Numbered from the stretch's first letter, positions 8,730-17,549 are shown. The stretch is DNA of 64,000 bases from Polynucleobacter sp. AP-Elch-400A-B2 (GCF_018688355.1 NZ_CP061317.1:352272-416271), one strand, 5' to 3'. The notes: generated by a model from the letters alone, not told the origin. Program-made: numbers and translations.

Positions 8730-9692
8730 ATGTCCATAAATGAGCAAAAGCGGCTTTCCCAGGAAATTACCCCTAAAGCAGTCTTTGAGGGACGTCGTGA
8801 CTTAATTAAGAGTGCTGCGGCTGGAGCCTTTGGTCTAGCACTAGCACCTTGGTTTTCGCGTGAGGCTCTTGCTAGTAATACGCAAAAATTAATTGCTACG
8901 CCAAACCCAAACTTTGTTCTGAAAGATGAATCAACTACTTATCAATATGTCACTGGCTATAACAACTTCTATGAGTTTGGAACGGATAAATCAGATCCCG
9001 CTGCTTATGCCCATAGTTTGCAAACTCGGCCATGGACGGTGACGATTGAGGGTTTGGTTAAAAAGCCGATGACCTTGGATATAGATGCTTTACTCAAGCT
9101 TGCTCCGATGGAAGAGCGTATTTATCGTATGCGCTGCGTTGAGGGTTGGTCGATGGTCATTCCTTGGGATGGCTACTCATTGTCCAAATTACTAAATCAG
9201 GTGCAGCCTTTAGGTTCTGCAAAGTATGTTGAATTTATTACCTTGGCTGATCGCAAGCAAATGCCGGGTCTCAAGAGTCAGATTATCGAGTGGCCTTATC
9301 GCGAAGGTCTACGCTTGGATGAGGCAATGAACCCTCTGACACTGCTCACTTTCGGTCTTTATGGAGAGACGCTACCAAACCAAAATGGCGCACCAGTCAG
9401 AATCGTAGCGCCCTGGAAATATGGCTTTAAGAGCGCGAAGTCGATTGTAAAAATTCGTGTAACGGAAGAAATGCCCAAGACTAGCTGGAGTCAGTTTGAT
9501 GCGCGTGAGTATGGATTTTATTCCAATGTAAATCCTTCGGTAGATCACCCTCGCTGGAGTCAAGCGACCGAGCGCCGGATCGGTGACTCTAAAGGTGCCT
9601 TTGCCCCTAAAATAAAAACCCAAATGTTTAATGGTTATGGCGATCAAGTGGCGAGTATGTATGCCGGGATGGATTTGAAGAAATTCTATTGA
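8730..9692 (+). CDS. msrP: Protein-methionine-sulfoxide reductase catalytic subunit MsrP
   Basis: This 320-residue periplasmic molybdoenzyme repairs oxidised methionines in envelope proteins. A twin-arginine signal is visible (GRRDLIKSAAAG, RR at 22-23, hydrophobic stretch, AxA-like end near 49), so it is exported folded by Tat. The sulfite-oxidase-type Mo-cofactor domain holds the Mo-ligand Cys at C136 in YRMRCVEGWSMVIPW. Electrons come from the quinone pool through MsrQ, encoded 23 bases downstream. A GAGGAGA ribosome binding site precedes the ATG. Confidence 0.96.
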   Translation: MSINEQKRLSQEITPKAVFEGRRDLIKSAAAGAFGLALAPWFSREALASNTQKLIATPNPNFVLKDESTTYQYVTGYNNFYEFGTDKSDPAAYAHSLQTRPWTVTIEGLVKKPMTLDIDALLKLAPMEERIYRMRCVEGWSMVIPWDGYSLSKLLNQVQPLGSAKYVEFITLADRKQMPGLKSQIIEWPYREGLRLDEAMNPLTLLTFGLYGETLPNQNGAPVRIVAPWKYGFKSAKSIVKIRVTEEMPKTSWSQFDAREYGFYSNVNPSVDHPRWSQATERRIGDSKGAFAPKIKTQMFNGYGDQVASMYAGMDLKKFY

Positions 9693-9715
9693 TGCAAAAC
9701 GATAAGTAAAGTGGG

Positions 9716-10303
9716 ATGAAGTTACTGATTTTCCTGTTAGCGCTACTCCCGCTAGATCGTTTGATTTGGTTGGGGTTTACTGATGGCTTGGGCGCGAATC
9801 CGATTGAGTTCATTACGCGCTCTACGGGAACGTGGGCGCTAGTCTTCTTGTGTTTGTCGCTGTCGATGACACCATTACGCCTACTCACGAATTCAACGAC
9901 GTGGATTCGGTATCGCAGAATGTTGGGCCTATTTAGTTTCTTTTACGCATCACTCCATTTTGTAATTTGGCTTTGGCTAGATCAGGCTTTTGATCTCATA
10001 GAGATGTTCAAAGACGTAGTCAAGCGGCCCTTTATTACGATGGGCTTTATTAGCCTGGTTTTGCTATTACCACTAGCACTGACCTCTACCCATTGGGCTC
10101 AAAGAAAACTGGGTCGTCGCTGGGCACACTTACATCGACTCATTTATCTGATTGCCTGCACTGCAATCCTCCACTATTGGTGGCACAAGGCAGGCAAGAA
10201 TGATTTTGATACCGTCACAATCTATGCAGTGGTTTTGCTATTGCTCTTATGTTGTAGGATTCCTTATATTCGCAAGCTTTTGGGCAAGCGATTTACCATT
10301 TAA
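9716..10303 (+). CDS. msrQ: Heme-binding membrane subunit MsrQ
   Basis: This 195-residue protein has about six hydrophobic helices and the ferric-reductase-like histidines (FYASLHFVIWLW, LHRLIYLIACTAILHYWW) that bind heme b. It passes electrons from quinol or flavin to MsrP. It lies in the msrP operon, and the C-terminal KRFTI end is short. The downstream lipocalin gene begins 13 bases after the stop and may be co-transcribed. Confidence 0.95.
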   Translation: MKLLIFLLALLPLDRLIWLGFTDGLGANPIEFITRSTGTWALVFLCLSLSMTPLRLLTNSTTWIRYRRMLGLFSFFYASLHFVIWLWLDQAFDLIEMFKDVVKRPFITMGFISLVLLLPLALTSTHWAQRKLGRRWAHLHRLIYLIACTAILHYWWHKAGKNDFDTVTIYAVVLLLLLCCRIPYIRKLLGKRFTI

Positions 10304-10316
10304 AGATATTTTGCTC

Positions 10317-10901
10317 ATGACCCTATTTCCTCACTCTCGCGATTCATTGCTTGCTCTATTGGGCTTGCTACTGATTTGCTTCGGATCCACGCAGGTCATG
10401 GCTCAGCAAGGCGATCAGGCAGTAAAGACCATAGCCACTTTAGATGTCCCTCGTTACCTCGGCACTTGGTACGAGATTGCCAAATTCCCGAACTGGTTTC
10501 AGAAAAAATGTGCATCTAATACCAAAGCTGTCTATGGCGCGAAGCCAGATGGCACTCTTCGGGTTCTCAATAGCTGCAAAACTGCCGCTGGTGAGACTTC
10601 GGAGGCAGAGGGTTTAGCTCGCCAAATTGGTAGCAAGGATTCACCTAAATTAGAGGTACGTTTCGCCCCTGAGTGGCTCTCTTTTTTGCCTTTGGTATGG
10701 GGTGACTATTGGGTGATTGATATAGATTCGCAATATCAATTAGCGGCTGTGAGCGATCCTAAAAGAGAATATCTTTGGGTGTTATCAAGGACCCCTCAGC
10801 TCGACCCCAAAGTCTATGCCGATTTATTGCAGCGCTTAAAGCAACAGCAATTCGATATTCAAAAGCTTGAAATCACTGCGCAGAAAACTGATGGCATTTG
10901 A
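10317..10901 (+). CDS. Exported lipocalin (Blc-like)
   Basis: This 194-residue protein has a signal peptide at about 1-29 (VMAQQ), then the lipocalin fold marked by LGTWYEIAKFPNWFQ (about 48-62) and the second conserved block GDYWVIDID. Bacterial Blc proteins bind lysophospholipids or other lipids in the envelope. No lipobox cysteine is seen, so unlike E. coli Blc this copy is probably soluble in the periplasm. The reading frame is open upstream inside msrQ, but the ATG at 10317 gives a proper signal peptide. It follows msrQ closely, suggesting an envelope stress or repair operon. Confidence 0.88.
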   Translation: MTLFPHSRDSLLALLGLLLICFGSTQVMAQQGDQAVKTIATLDVPRYLGTWYEIAKFPNWFQKKCASNTKAVYGAKPDGTLRVLNSCKTAAGETSEAEGLARQIGSKDSPKLEVRFAPEWLSFLPLVWGDYWVIDIDSQYQLAAVSDPKREYLWVLSRTPQLDPKVYADLLQRLKQQQFDIQKLEITAQKTDGI

Positions 10902-11832
10902 AAAGCACATCGGCAATTACTTGCTCCCATCCGGAATAGAGATTTTCGAGCGCGGGTGGTTATCAGCAAACAATGTTTTACTCTTTGGTGAGGAAGATAT
11001 ATCACTGGTTGATAGTGGGTACTGTGCGCACCAGCAGATGACTGTTGATCTAGTCACTAATGAACTGCAGGAGCAGGGTTTAAATAAGCTCAATAAAGTA
11101 GTCAACACCCACCTGCATTCCGATCATTGCGGGGGTAACGCAGCTTTATCAGAAGTATTTGATTGCGAGATATGGATACCAGAGGCGGAGGCAATCGCGG
11201 TGCGAGACTGGGATGAGAATTTACTCAGTTTTGAAGAGCTAGGACAAGAGTGTCCACGCTTCACACACCATGCCATTCTCGTGCCTGGCGAAGAAATTAT
11301 CTTGGGCTCTTATCGCTGGCAAATTCTGGCTGCTCCAGGCCATGACAACCATTCAGTTATGTTGTACCAAGAGCAGCATCAAATCTTGATCTCTGCCGAT
11401 GCGTTGTGGGAGGAGGGTTTTGGAGTTATCTTTCCTGAGCTCTGGGGCGAGGGCGGCTTTGAAGAAGTTGCGCAGACCTTAGAATTGATTGAAGGGCTCC
11501 CCGTTGCCTTGGTTATTCCTGGACATGGCAAGCCTTTTACGGATGTCAGGAAGTCGATTGAGACCGCAAAATCCCGCCTTGATTACCTCTCCAGTGATCC
11601 TGATCGCAATGCACGTCATGGGGCTAAGGTGCTCCTGAAGTACAAACTATTGGAATGGCGAAGTCTCGAGATGCCAAAGGTAAAGCAATGGATCGCAGGA
11701 ACACCAGTATTACAAAATATACGCAAGCAACTCAATATGAGTGCTGAAGATTTTCAAGTCTGGTTGGTGGAGGCTTTAGTGAAGTCGAATGCAGCCTTTA
11801 TCCAGAAAGATTGTCTAGTTAACATTGCTTGA
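10891..11832 (+). CDS. MBL-fold metallohydrolase
   Basis: This 313-residue protein has the metallo-beta-lactamase zinc motif THLHSDHCGG at about 73-82, a later GHDNHS (third ligand) and an IPGHGKPF block, with an extra helical tail after residue 230. It is a hydrolase of the glyoxalase II/MBL superfamily, and its substrate is unknown. The ATG at 10891 overlaps the lipocalin gene by 11 bases, so translation is probably coupled. A start further upstream at 10867 is possible but deeper inside the lipocalin gene. Confidence 0.85.
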   Translation: MAFEKHIGNYLLPSGIEIFERGWLSANNVLLFGEEDISLVDSGYCAHQQMTVDLVTNELQEQGLNKLNKVVNTHLHSDHCGGNAALSEVFDCEIWIPEAEAIAVRDWDENLLSFEELGQECPRFTHHAILVPGEEIILGSYRWQILAAPGHDNHSVMLYQEQHQILISADALWEEGFGVIFPELWGEGGFEEVAQTLELIEGLPVALVIPGHGKPFTDVRKSIETAKSRLDYLSSDPDRNARHGAKVLLKYKLLEWRSLEMPKVKQWIAGTPVLQNIRKQLNMSAEDFQVWLVEALVKSNAAFIQKDCLVNIA

Positions 11833-11937
11833 GTAGTGCTCAGCCAATGAAATTAGGAAGCGAGTAAAAATACGTAACAATGTCATATACGCAGTAATAT
11901 AAATAACTCAGCCAATTAGAAAAATAAGTAGATCAAT

Positions 11938-12708
11938 ATGGAACATACAGTTTTAGTTACCGGTGCTACCGCTGGCTTTGGAGAGGCAACTGCGAGACGG
12001 TTTTTGGCGCATGGCCATCAAGTAATCGCCTTGGGCAGAAGAGCCGAGCGCCTGGAGGCTTTAAAAGCATCCTTGCCGGTAGAGCAGCAGAAAAAATTAC
12101 TTACTTTAGCTGTCGATGTTTGCGATAGCGCAATGGTTGATGGACTCGCGGCCACACTACCAGCCCAGTTTGCCAAAGTGACAGTATTAGTTAATAACGC
12201 TGGATTGGCTTTGGGGCTTGAGCCAGCGCATCAAGCTTTACTCACGGATTGGGATCGGATGATTGATACCAATATCAAGGGGCTAGTGCACATGACGCGT
12301 GCCTTTTTACCGGGAATGGTAGAGCGTAAGTGTGGCCATGTAATTAATCTAGGCTCAGTGGCGGCAAATTATCCTTATCCGGGTGGCAACGTCTACGGAG
12401 GTACTAAAGCCTTTGTGCAGCAATTTAGCTTAAATCTCAGGGCAGATTTAATTGGTTCGCCAGTACGCGTTACTTGCGTTGAGCCGGGACTGTGCTCTGG
12501 AACTGAGTTTTCCAATGTGCGCTTTAAGGGTGATGATAGTAAAGCCGGCAAGGTCTACACCGGCGTGAAAGCATTGAGTGCGGATGATGTGGCAGAAGCT
12601 ATTTATTGGTCTGCCAACTTACCAAGTCATATGAATATTAATTTAGTCGAGCTGATGCCAGTACAGCAGGCGTTCAGTGGTCTTAATATTCATCGGGGCG
12701 ATTTGTAA
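11938..12708 (+). CDS. SDR family NAD(P)-dependent oxidoreductase, YdfG-like
   Basis: This 256-residue classical short-chain dehydrogenase has the cofactor motif TGATAGFG at 8-15, NNAG at 86-89, catalytic S140, and Y153-GGT-K157. ALGRRAERLEAL after beta-2 suggests NADP preference. It resembles E. coli YdfG, an NADP-dependent 3-hydroxy acid/serine dehydrogenase, including the C-terminal PSHMNINLVELMPVQQAFSG. It is cytoplasmic and transcribed alone, and it ends 6 bases before the convergent DUF2889 gene. Confidence 0.88.
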   Translation: MEHTVLVTGATAGFGEATARRFLAHGHQVIALGRRAERLEALKASLPVEQQKKLLTLAVDVCDSAMVDGLAATLPAQFAKVTVLVNNAGLALGLEPAHQALLTDWDRMIDTNIKGLVHMTRAFLPGMVERKCGHVINLGSVAANYPYPGGNVYGGTKAFVQQFSLNLRADLIGSPVRVTCVEPGLCSGTEFSNVRFKGDDSKAGKVYTGVKALSADDVAEAIYWSANLPSHMNINLVELMPVQQAFSGLNIHRGDL

Positions 12709-12714
12709 TAAAAC

Positions 12715-13254
12715 CTAAATTGTAGGTTTCCATTTGTAAAACTGGGGGTAGACGCGCATCACTACTGGTCCATCGAAATCCCAAGATTTACAGGTTCCCA
12801 AATAGAGCGGTGGCTTGTTGTCATCCGGGTCAAATAGTGCCCCTGGAATAGACTGAAACGCAGCGGTAGCAATGTTGCTCAGAAGTTCTCGTAAATGAGT
12901 ACAACCCTTAATGCCTCCAAGGTGTTCATTAATAGCTTTGCGCCAGCCCTTGCCAATACGGGTACCAATCAGTGCATCCATCGGCGGTATCACTTGTGGG
13001 CATTCTGGGTGGGGGTGGCTATCCATAGCCACTTCAATTGCTTGAATCACTAATTCAGTATTGACGGTAATGCGAACCCACATATCGTGAAAAGCTTGGC
13101 CTGGCTCCCAGGTTTTTCCGCCAGTGGTAAATGGCTGAAATTTAAAATCTCGCAAATGCGCCTCAATGTCCCACAGGCTATCTTCTCTAGCGTAGCCCTG
13201 AAAAGTAATTTCACGAGTGTGGAGAGGATTTCTGGGGGCTGGAGTTGAGAGCAT
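12715..13254 (-). CDS. DUF2889 domain-containing protein
   Basis: This 179-residue soluble protein matches the DUF2889 pattern: REITFQGYAREDSLWDIEAHL near the N-terminus, WVRITVNTELVIQAIEVAMDSHPHPECP in the middle and GCTHLRELL near the C-terminal part. The conserved His and Cys residues hint at metal or redox chemistry, but the function is not known. It is transcribed alone and divergent from the pseudouridine synthase gene. Confidence 0.85.
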   Translation of the reverse strand: MLSTPAPRNPLHTREITFQGYAREDSLWDIEAHLRDFKFQPFTTGGKTWEPGQAFHDMWVRITVNTELVIQAIEVAMDSHPHPECPQVIPPMDALIGTRIGKGWRKAINEHLGGIKGCTHLRELLSNIATAAFQSIPGALFDPDDNKPPLYLGTCKSWDFDGPVVMRVYPQFYKWKPTI

Positions 13255-13354
13255 AGCAGTAGTAAGTAGGTGGCTTGGAAGCGAGATATATCCATCATAA
13301 CGGCTTCATTCCACAGCTACTGTGATGGCAGCTTTGTAGTATTCTCGGCAAGGT

Positions 13355-14089
13355 ATGACCAAACCAATCTCTCTCGAAAAAATACTATTTAGCCAAGGCT
13401 TTGGCACCAGGCGCTATTGCAGCGATTTAGTCTATGCCGACTTAATCAAGGTCAATGGTGTTCCAGCCGATGATCCAGATGAACGGATTGCTACCGAGGG
13501 ATTAATGCTCAATGTTGAGGGTAAAGATTGGGAGTTTCATGAAAAGGCCTATATTGCTTTTAACAAGCCACCAAACTATGAGTGCTCTCATAAAACTACG
13601 CATCACCCCAGCGTCTACAGTTTGTTGCCTAAACCTTTTGTGGAGCGAGGCTTGCAATGCGTCGGGCGCTTAGACTTTGACACTACTGGCTTAATTTTGA
13701 TTTCGGATGATGGTCAGTTTATTCATAGGATGACCACGCCCAAGAAAAACATCGGCAAGGTATATGAGATCACCACTCCTGAGCCCATTACCCAAAAGCA
13801 AATCGATCATTTATTAACAGGCGTTGTGTTGGATGATGATCCAAAACCCTGTTTTGCTACAGCATGTCAGCAGCTTGGAGAGCATGTTTTAGCAATGACT
13901 ATTGTTGAGGGCCGCTATCATCAAGTAAAACGAATGATGGCAGCAGCAGGTAATCATGTTGCCAAGCTACACCGTACCGAAATCGGACAATACATCATGC
14001 CAGCAGATTTGCCTGAGGGTGAGTGGCGCTGGTTATACCCAGATGATTTACAGAAACTATCTCAGAGTGTAGGAGCTCCCAATGTCTAA
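13355..14089 (+). CDS. 16S rRNA pseudouridine synthase, RsuA family
   Basis: This 244-residue protein has an N-terminal S4 RNA-binding domain (EKILFSQGFGTRRYCSDLV) followed by a pseudouridine synthase domain. The catalytic Asp is D107 in VGRLDFDTTGLIL. RsuA converts U516 of 16S rRNA to pseudouridine. The paralogues RluB, RluE and RluF share this architecture, so the exact target site is likely but not certain. Its last 8 bases overlap the start of the pterin dehydratase gene. Confidence 0.88.
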   Translation: MTKPISLEKILFSQGFGTRRYCSDLVYADLIKVNGVPADDPDERIATEGLMLNVEGKDWEFHEKAYIAFNKPPNYECSHKTTHHPSVYSLLPKPFVERGLQCVGRLDFDTTGLILISDDGQFIHRMTTPKKNIGKVYEITTPEPITQKQIDHLLTGVVLDDDPKPCFATACQQLGEHVLAMTIVEGRYHQVKRMMAAAGNHVAKLHRTEIGQYIMPADLPEGEWRWLYPDDLQKLSQSVGAPNV

Positions 14090-14384
14090 ACCCAATCTAC
14101 TTTCTAAAGATTTTGACTTTGCAAAAGTGTTGCCTGAGTGGCAGGTGCATCTCAATACTCAAGAGCTGGAGCGGGTGTTTGTATTTAAGGATTTTAAGAG
14201 CGCCTTTGGGTTCATGACGCTGTGTGCAGACTTCGCTGAGGAGTTAGGCCATCACCCAGACTGGTCAAATGCTTGGAATAAGGTATCAGTGAAATTGAGC
14301 ACCCATTCAATGAAGGCTCTGACCGAGCTGGATGTCGCCATGGCGAGTGCCATGGATCAATTCGCCCTACAAATCTCAGCTTAG
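14082..14384 (+). CDS. 4a-hydroxytetrahydrobiopterin dehydratase (pterin-4a-carbinolamine dehydratase)
   Basis: This 100-residue protein has the PCD signature HHPDWSN at 57-63 preceded by a conserved FMTLCADFAEELGH helix. The enzyme recycles 4a-hydroxytetrahydropterin after phenylalanine hydroxylation, and homologues also act in other pterin or molybdopterin-related roles. No phenylalanine hydroxylase is nearby. It overlaps rsuA by 8 bases and has a GAGCTCC-AATG start context, so translational coupling is likely. Confidence 0.92.
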   Translation: MSKPNLLSKDFDFAKVLPEWQVHLNTQELERVFVFKDFKSAFGFMTLCADFAEELGHHPDWSNAWNKVSVKLSTHSMKALTELDVAMASAMDQFALQISA

Positions 14385-14390
14385 TTCGTT

Positions 14391-14609
14391 TTACTGCACT
14401 TCCTCATCATCTTCATCCTCGGAAGTAATGCTCATAAGGATGGTTGCTAGGAGACCGTAAACTACTTCTGTAGCGATCATGCCATCTTCATCAAGCTCAT
14501 CAATCAGATCATTTAAACAATCTTCTGTTGGCTCATTTAAAAGTGTCATGGCGCATTCGCACCCGTAATCAAAATCTTCGTCGTTTTGGGTTTGAGTATC
14601 GTTCGTCAT
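14391..14609 (-). CDS. Small highly acidic protein, unknown function
   Basis: This 72-residue protein is very rich in Asp and Glu (LNDLIDELDEDG, SEDEDDEEVQ) with a CEC pair near residue 18. The central stretch MIATEVVYGLLATILMSI could be a buried helix. I recognise no family. The gene is short but has a ribosome-site-like AAGGATTTTTT stretch before the ATG and codon use like its neighbours. It converges with the dehydratase gene, 6 bases away. Confidence 0.6.
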   Translation of the reverse strand: MTNDTQTQNDEDFDYGCECAMTLLNEPTEDCLNDLIDELDEDGMIATEVVYGLLATILMSITSEDEDDEEVQ

Positions 14610-14668
14610 AAAAAATCCTTTAAGTGATGCTGCAGAATAGCAAATAAAGACTCGCTAGCCCAGCCCTA

Positions 14669-14821
14669 TTATTTGAGTAGCGCAAGAACTTCTTTGAAGA
14701 CGGGATTTTGAGCTGTTTTTAGCCACTCAAATCCGAGCATCTCATGAAGATTGAATTTTCTGAGTGGATTTGGTTTGATTGGTTCACAGTAGCAGACTGA
14801 CGGTTTTAAAGTCAGGATCAT
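14669..14821 (-). CDS. Possible 50-residue protein overlapping the acetyltransferase 3' end
   Basis: Between the acidic-protein gene and the acetyltransferase the minus strand holds an open frame (ATG 14821, stop 14669) in a different frame from the acetyltransferase, overlapping its last 38 bases. It encodes an amphipathic sequence ending KTAQNPVFKEVLALLK, with a plausible protein-like composition (FNLHEMLGFEWL). No good ribosome binding site is seen. It could be a small gene, the remains of a frameshifted longer protein, or chance. Confidence 0.3.
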   Translation of the reverse strand: MILTLKPSVCYCEPIKPNPLRKFNLHEMLGFEWLKTAQNPVFKEVLALLK

Positions 14822-15314
14822 CATCCTGGCTATGAGTCTCAAAGCCCAGATCAGAGACCAGATGCAGCATTCTAGAATTTTTGCTCAGGACATATCCAAT
14901 CATTTCTTGTAAGCCGTTCTTTTTTGCATATTCAATGAGATCCAGCATCAAATGTGTACCAACACCCTGCGTAGTATGGCTATCGCTGACACTCAAGGAG
15001 AATTCACAAGCATTTTGATTAGGCGGTGTCACATAGCGTGCAATTCCAATAATCTCCTCAGTGCCGGCATGGCTCGTCATTACCGCAAGTAATGCCATTT
15101 CTTTTTTATAGTCCAAGTGCAAAATATCATCGAGAAAGTCATCTGGAAGTTTCGAGATGGCATGGGCAAATCTGAGATAGCGACTTTCAGGTGAGAGATG
15201 ATTGAATAGCTCAATGATTCGCCCTCGATCATTTGCTTGGATAGGACGAATCTGGTAATAACTCCTATCGCCAAGCTTATAGGACGTATTGGTAAATGGG
15301 ATTGACATGTTCAT
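14784..15314 (-). CDS. GNAT family N-acetyltransferase
   Basis: This 176-residue protein has an N-terminal YQIRPIQANDRGRIIELFNHLSPESRYLRF, typical of the GNAT group related to the C-terminal domain of protein acetyltransferases (Pat/acs neighbours). The acetyl-CoA loop region QGVGTHLMLDLIEYAKK lies near residue 118. It would acetylate an amine substrate that cannot be named from sequence. There is no strong ribosome binding site, and the ATG 6 bases inside (residue 3) is an alternative start. Confidence 0.82.
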   Translation of the reverse strand: MNMSIPFTNTSYKLGDRSYYQIRPIQANDRGRIIELFNHLSPESRYLRFAHAISKLPDDFLDDILHLDYKKEMALLAVMTSHAGTEEIIGIARYVTPPNQNACEFSLSVSDSHTTQGVGTHLMLDLIEYAKKNGLQEMIGYVLSKNSRMLHLVSDLGFETHSQDDDPDFKTVSLLL

Positions 15315-15424
15315 GAGTTATAAATTGGAAAGCCTATTTGTCTTAGGATACCTTCCTAGATCTCTGTTAAAAGCTTTTAGCCCTAAAATGGACTCTTACT
15401 TATTATGTATTTAGTAAACTTTTC

Positions 15425-16198
15425 ATGACTTCTTTTTTTCAAGCCTTTAACGACCACTCCACTGCTTTTTTTGTATTTGCGGCGATTAGTATCATTCTTG
15501 TGGGTATTTCTAAAAGTGGGTTCGGTGCTGGCCTAGGAGTGCTTTCATTACCGCTGATGGCAAGCCAGTCCAGTATTAATGAGGCTTTAGCAGTGATGTT
15601 GCCACTTTTGATCGCAATTGATTTGGTTGGGCTGCGACGATTTCTCAAAAATGCCGATTGGCGAATACTGAAGTTAGTTTTATTGCCTGCTGCATTTGGA
15701 ATGCTTTTGGGCTATCTCTTCTTTTCAGCTATTACCCCCAAAATTCTTTCTCTTTCGATTGGAATTTTTACTTTCCTCTTTTTGATCCAAAGTGTTGTGA
15801 TGTCGCGCATTGATCTAAAAGAGGCGAAGTCATTTCCTTGGCTTGGCAGATTGATGGGGGGTGTATCCGGATTCACCTCTTTTGTTGCGCATTTAGGTGG
15901 ACCCCCCATCACAATCTATATGCTAAGAGAGAAAGTCTCTCCCATCGTTTACTCTTCAACATTAGGTGTTTTTTTCACTGTAATGAATTTTGGGAAGCTA
16001 GTTCCTTATGCCTATCTTGATTTACTCAACTTCAATCAATTAAGTACTTCGATACTGTTTTTACCTTTAGTGCCGTCAGGCGTCTACCTAGGATTTTATT
16101 TGGCCAAAAAGATTTCGGCTAAGTGGTACTTCATCATCGTCCAATTTTTCTTATTAGTGTCTAGTATTAAATTAATTACTGATGGCTTACTCGCTTAA
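15425..16198 (+). CDS. TSUP (TauE/SafE) family anion permease
   Basis: This 257-residue inner-membrane protein has about eight helices. It carries the TauE/SafE pattern: a GISKSGFGAGLGVLSLPLM loop near residue 30 and its inverted-repeat counterpart GVSGFTSFVAHLGGPPITIYML near 145. Family members export or take up sulfite, sulfoacetate and related sulfur or organic anions. No sulfur genes adjoin it, so the substrate is open. The following hypothetical gene begins 18 bases after its stop. Confidence 0.88.
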   Translation: MTSFFQAFNDHSTAFFVFAAISIILVGISKSGFGAGLGVLSLPLMASQSSINEALAVMLPLLIAIDLVGLRRFLKNADWRILKLVLLPAAFGMLLGYLFFSAITPKILSLSIGIFTFLFLIQSVVMSRIDLKEAKSFPWLGRLMGGVSGFTSFVAHLGGPPITIYMLREKVSPIVYSSTLGVFFTVMNFGKLVPYAYLDLLNFNQLSTSILFLPLVPSGVYLGFYLAKKISAKWYFIIVQFFLLVSSIKLITDGLLA

Positions 16199-16216
16199 GT
16201 ATAAAAAGAAAGCGTC

Positions 16217-16534
16217 ATGACTATTTCAATTTGGCGTCTAGCAAGCACTATTTTTATCCTTACTTATAGCTACACCATTTCACTCGCTGTAATGGCGCAG
16301 ACCTTCTCACCCTATACTTCTGAGCAAATTCAGGAATTTAATAGTCAGCCTATTGCACCAATAGAGACTCCTGCTGGCCCAGTGTATACAGAGCCTCCCC
16401 CAATCAGGCAGAGTCCGAATAAACCATTTGATGCTCGCTATGTCAAAAATCCAGATGGTGAGGAGCAGGCCGAAGCGCAGGGCACTGAATCAGCTGCGCC
16501 GTTCGAGCCAATCCCCGCGACTATCACTTTTTAA
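16217..16534 (+). CDS. Exported proline-rich hypothetical protein
   Basis: This 105-residue protein has a signal peptide at about 1-27 (ending AVMAQT) and a short, probably disordered mature part rich in Pro, Glu and Gln (PIAPIETPAGPVYTEPPPI). No domain is recognised. It sits between a TSUP permease (18 bases upstream) and a PpiC isomerase (49 bases downstream) on the same strand, so it may share their transcript. Confidence 0.6.
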   Translation: MTISIWRLASTIFILTYSYTISLAVMAQTFSPYTSEQIQEFNSQPIAPIETPAGPVYTEPPPIRQSPNKPFDARYVKNPDGEEQAEAQGTESAAPFEPIPATITF

Positions 16535-16583
16535 TGATCGCAAACTGTTAATATTGCTTCTATATTTTAGAAAAGAGTTATCC

Positions 16584-17402
16584 ATGAAATCCCTTTCCAT
16601 TTCTTACCTTGCAAGCCTAGTGATAGCTTTAGGCCTTTCAACGACCGCATATTCCCAGAGCACTTTACCCGTGAATGCTGCTGCTTCCGTTAATGGGACG
16701 ATCATCAGCAATGATGTTGTTGAGCAAGGTATTCAGGCTGCCTTAGCGCAAGGTCAAAAAGATTCTCCGGAACTTCGTAATGCAGTCTTAGGAAAAATGA
16801 TTGAAATCTCACTCCTATCTCAGCAGGCTGAGAAGGATGGGCTTGCTAATTCTGACAGGGCGAATAGTCAGCTAGCCTTGATTCGGCAAAATTATTTAGC
16901 GGACTTAGAGTTGTCTACTTATATGGCTAAAAATCCAGTGAGTGATGCTGATGTGCAAGCGGAATATAACCGTGAGATCGCTTCCTTAGGCCCACAAGGG
17001 ATGATTGTGGAATACAAGGTAAGTGACATTGCAGTTGCTACTGAGGCTGATGCACAAGCTGCCCTAGCTAGAATAAAGAAAGGCGAGTCTTTTAATAAAG
17101 TGGCTAAGAGTGTTTCACTTGCGCCCAATAAGGTTCAAGGTGGGGCTATAGGCTGGGTGCAGGTAGGGCAAACTTTGCCACAGATTGCTAGCGTTCTTAC
17201 AGCCTTATCAAAAGGCCAGGTTTCTCCTGCTCCGATTCAGATGCCGCAGGGGTGGTATTTAATTAAGTTGGAAGACAAAAAATCTAGCAAGCCCCCAACT
17301 TATGAACAAGCTAAAGCAGCTATTCGTAATGCCATGATGCAGAAAAAACAGTTTGAGTTTCTCTCCCAATTGCGTCAGGGTGCGAATATCGTCGTACGCT
17401 AA
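16584..17402 (+). CDS. Periplasmic parvulin-type peptidyl-prolyl isomerase (PpiC/SurA-like)
   Basis: This 272-residue protein has a signal peptide (about 1-24, ending AYSQS) and a SurA_N-like helical part (residues 30-125). A parvulin domain with VSDIAVATEADAQAALARI and GGAIGWVQVGQTLPQI follows, then a C-terminal helix. It helps fold or chaperone outer-membrane or secreted proteins. An upstream in-frame start exists at 16428, but the ATG at 16584 is the one that gives a signal peptide, so it is chosen. Confidence 0.9.
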   Translation: MKSLSISYLASLVIALGLSTTAYSQSTLPVNAAASVNGTIISNDVVEQGIQAALAQGQKDSPELRNAVLGKMIEISLLSQQAEKDGLANSDRANSQLALIRQNYLADLELSTYMAKNPVSDADVQAEYNREIASLGPQGMIVEYKVSDIAVATEADAQAALARIKKGESFNKVAKSVSLAPNKVQGGAIGWVQVGQTLPQIASVLTALSKGQVSPAPIQMPQGWYLIKLEDKKSSKPPTYEQAKAAIRNAMMQKKQFEFLSQLRQGANIVVR

Positions 17403-17439
17403 AACAGGACAAGTAAGCTTGCTCCAGTAAAAAAAGGCG

Positions 17440-17508
17440 CCTGAATGCCCTTTTGCATTTCTCCCTGTCTCTAGTGGTATTTCTCTATCTCAATACCTAG
17501 CATTCAGG
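17440..17508. repeat. 9-bp inverted repeat before the phasin gene
   Basis: CCTGAATGC at 17440-17448 pairs perfectly with GCATTCAGG at 17500-17508, separated by 51 bases, in the 147-base gap between ppiC and the phasin gene. It could form a structured leader or be a widely spaced operator. There is no T run after it. Confidence 0.35.
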
Positions 17509-17549
17509 AGTAGATTAAATAAATTACTAATTGAACTAGGGAGATACGC

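Noticed and set aside
17428..17456. AAAAAAGGCGCC...GCCCTTTTGC hairpin after ppiC as terminator
   Set aside because: The stem is short and mismatched and no T run follows it directly.
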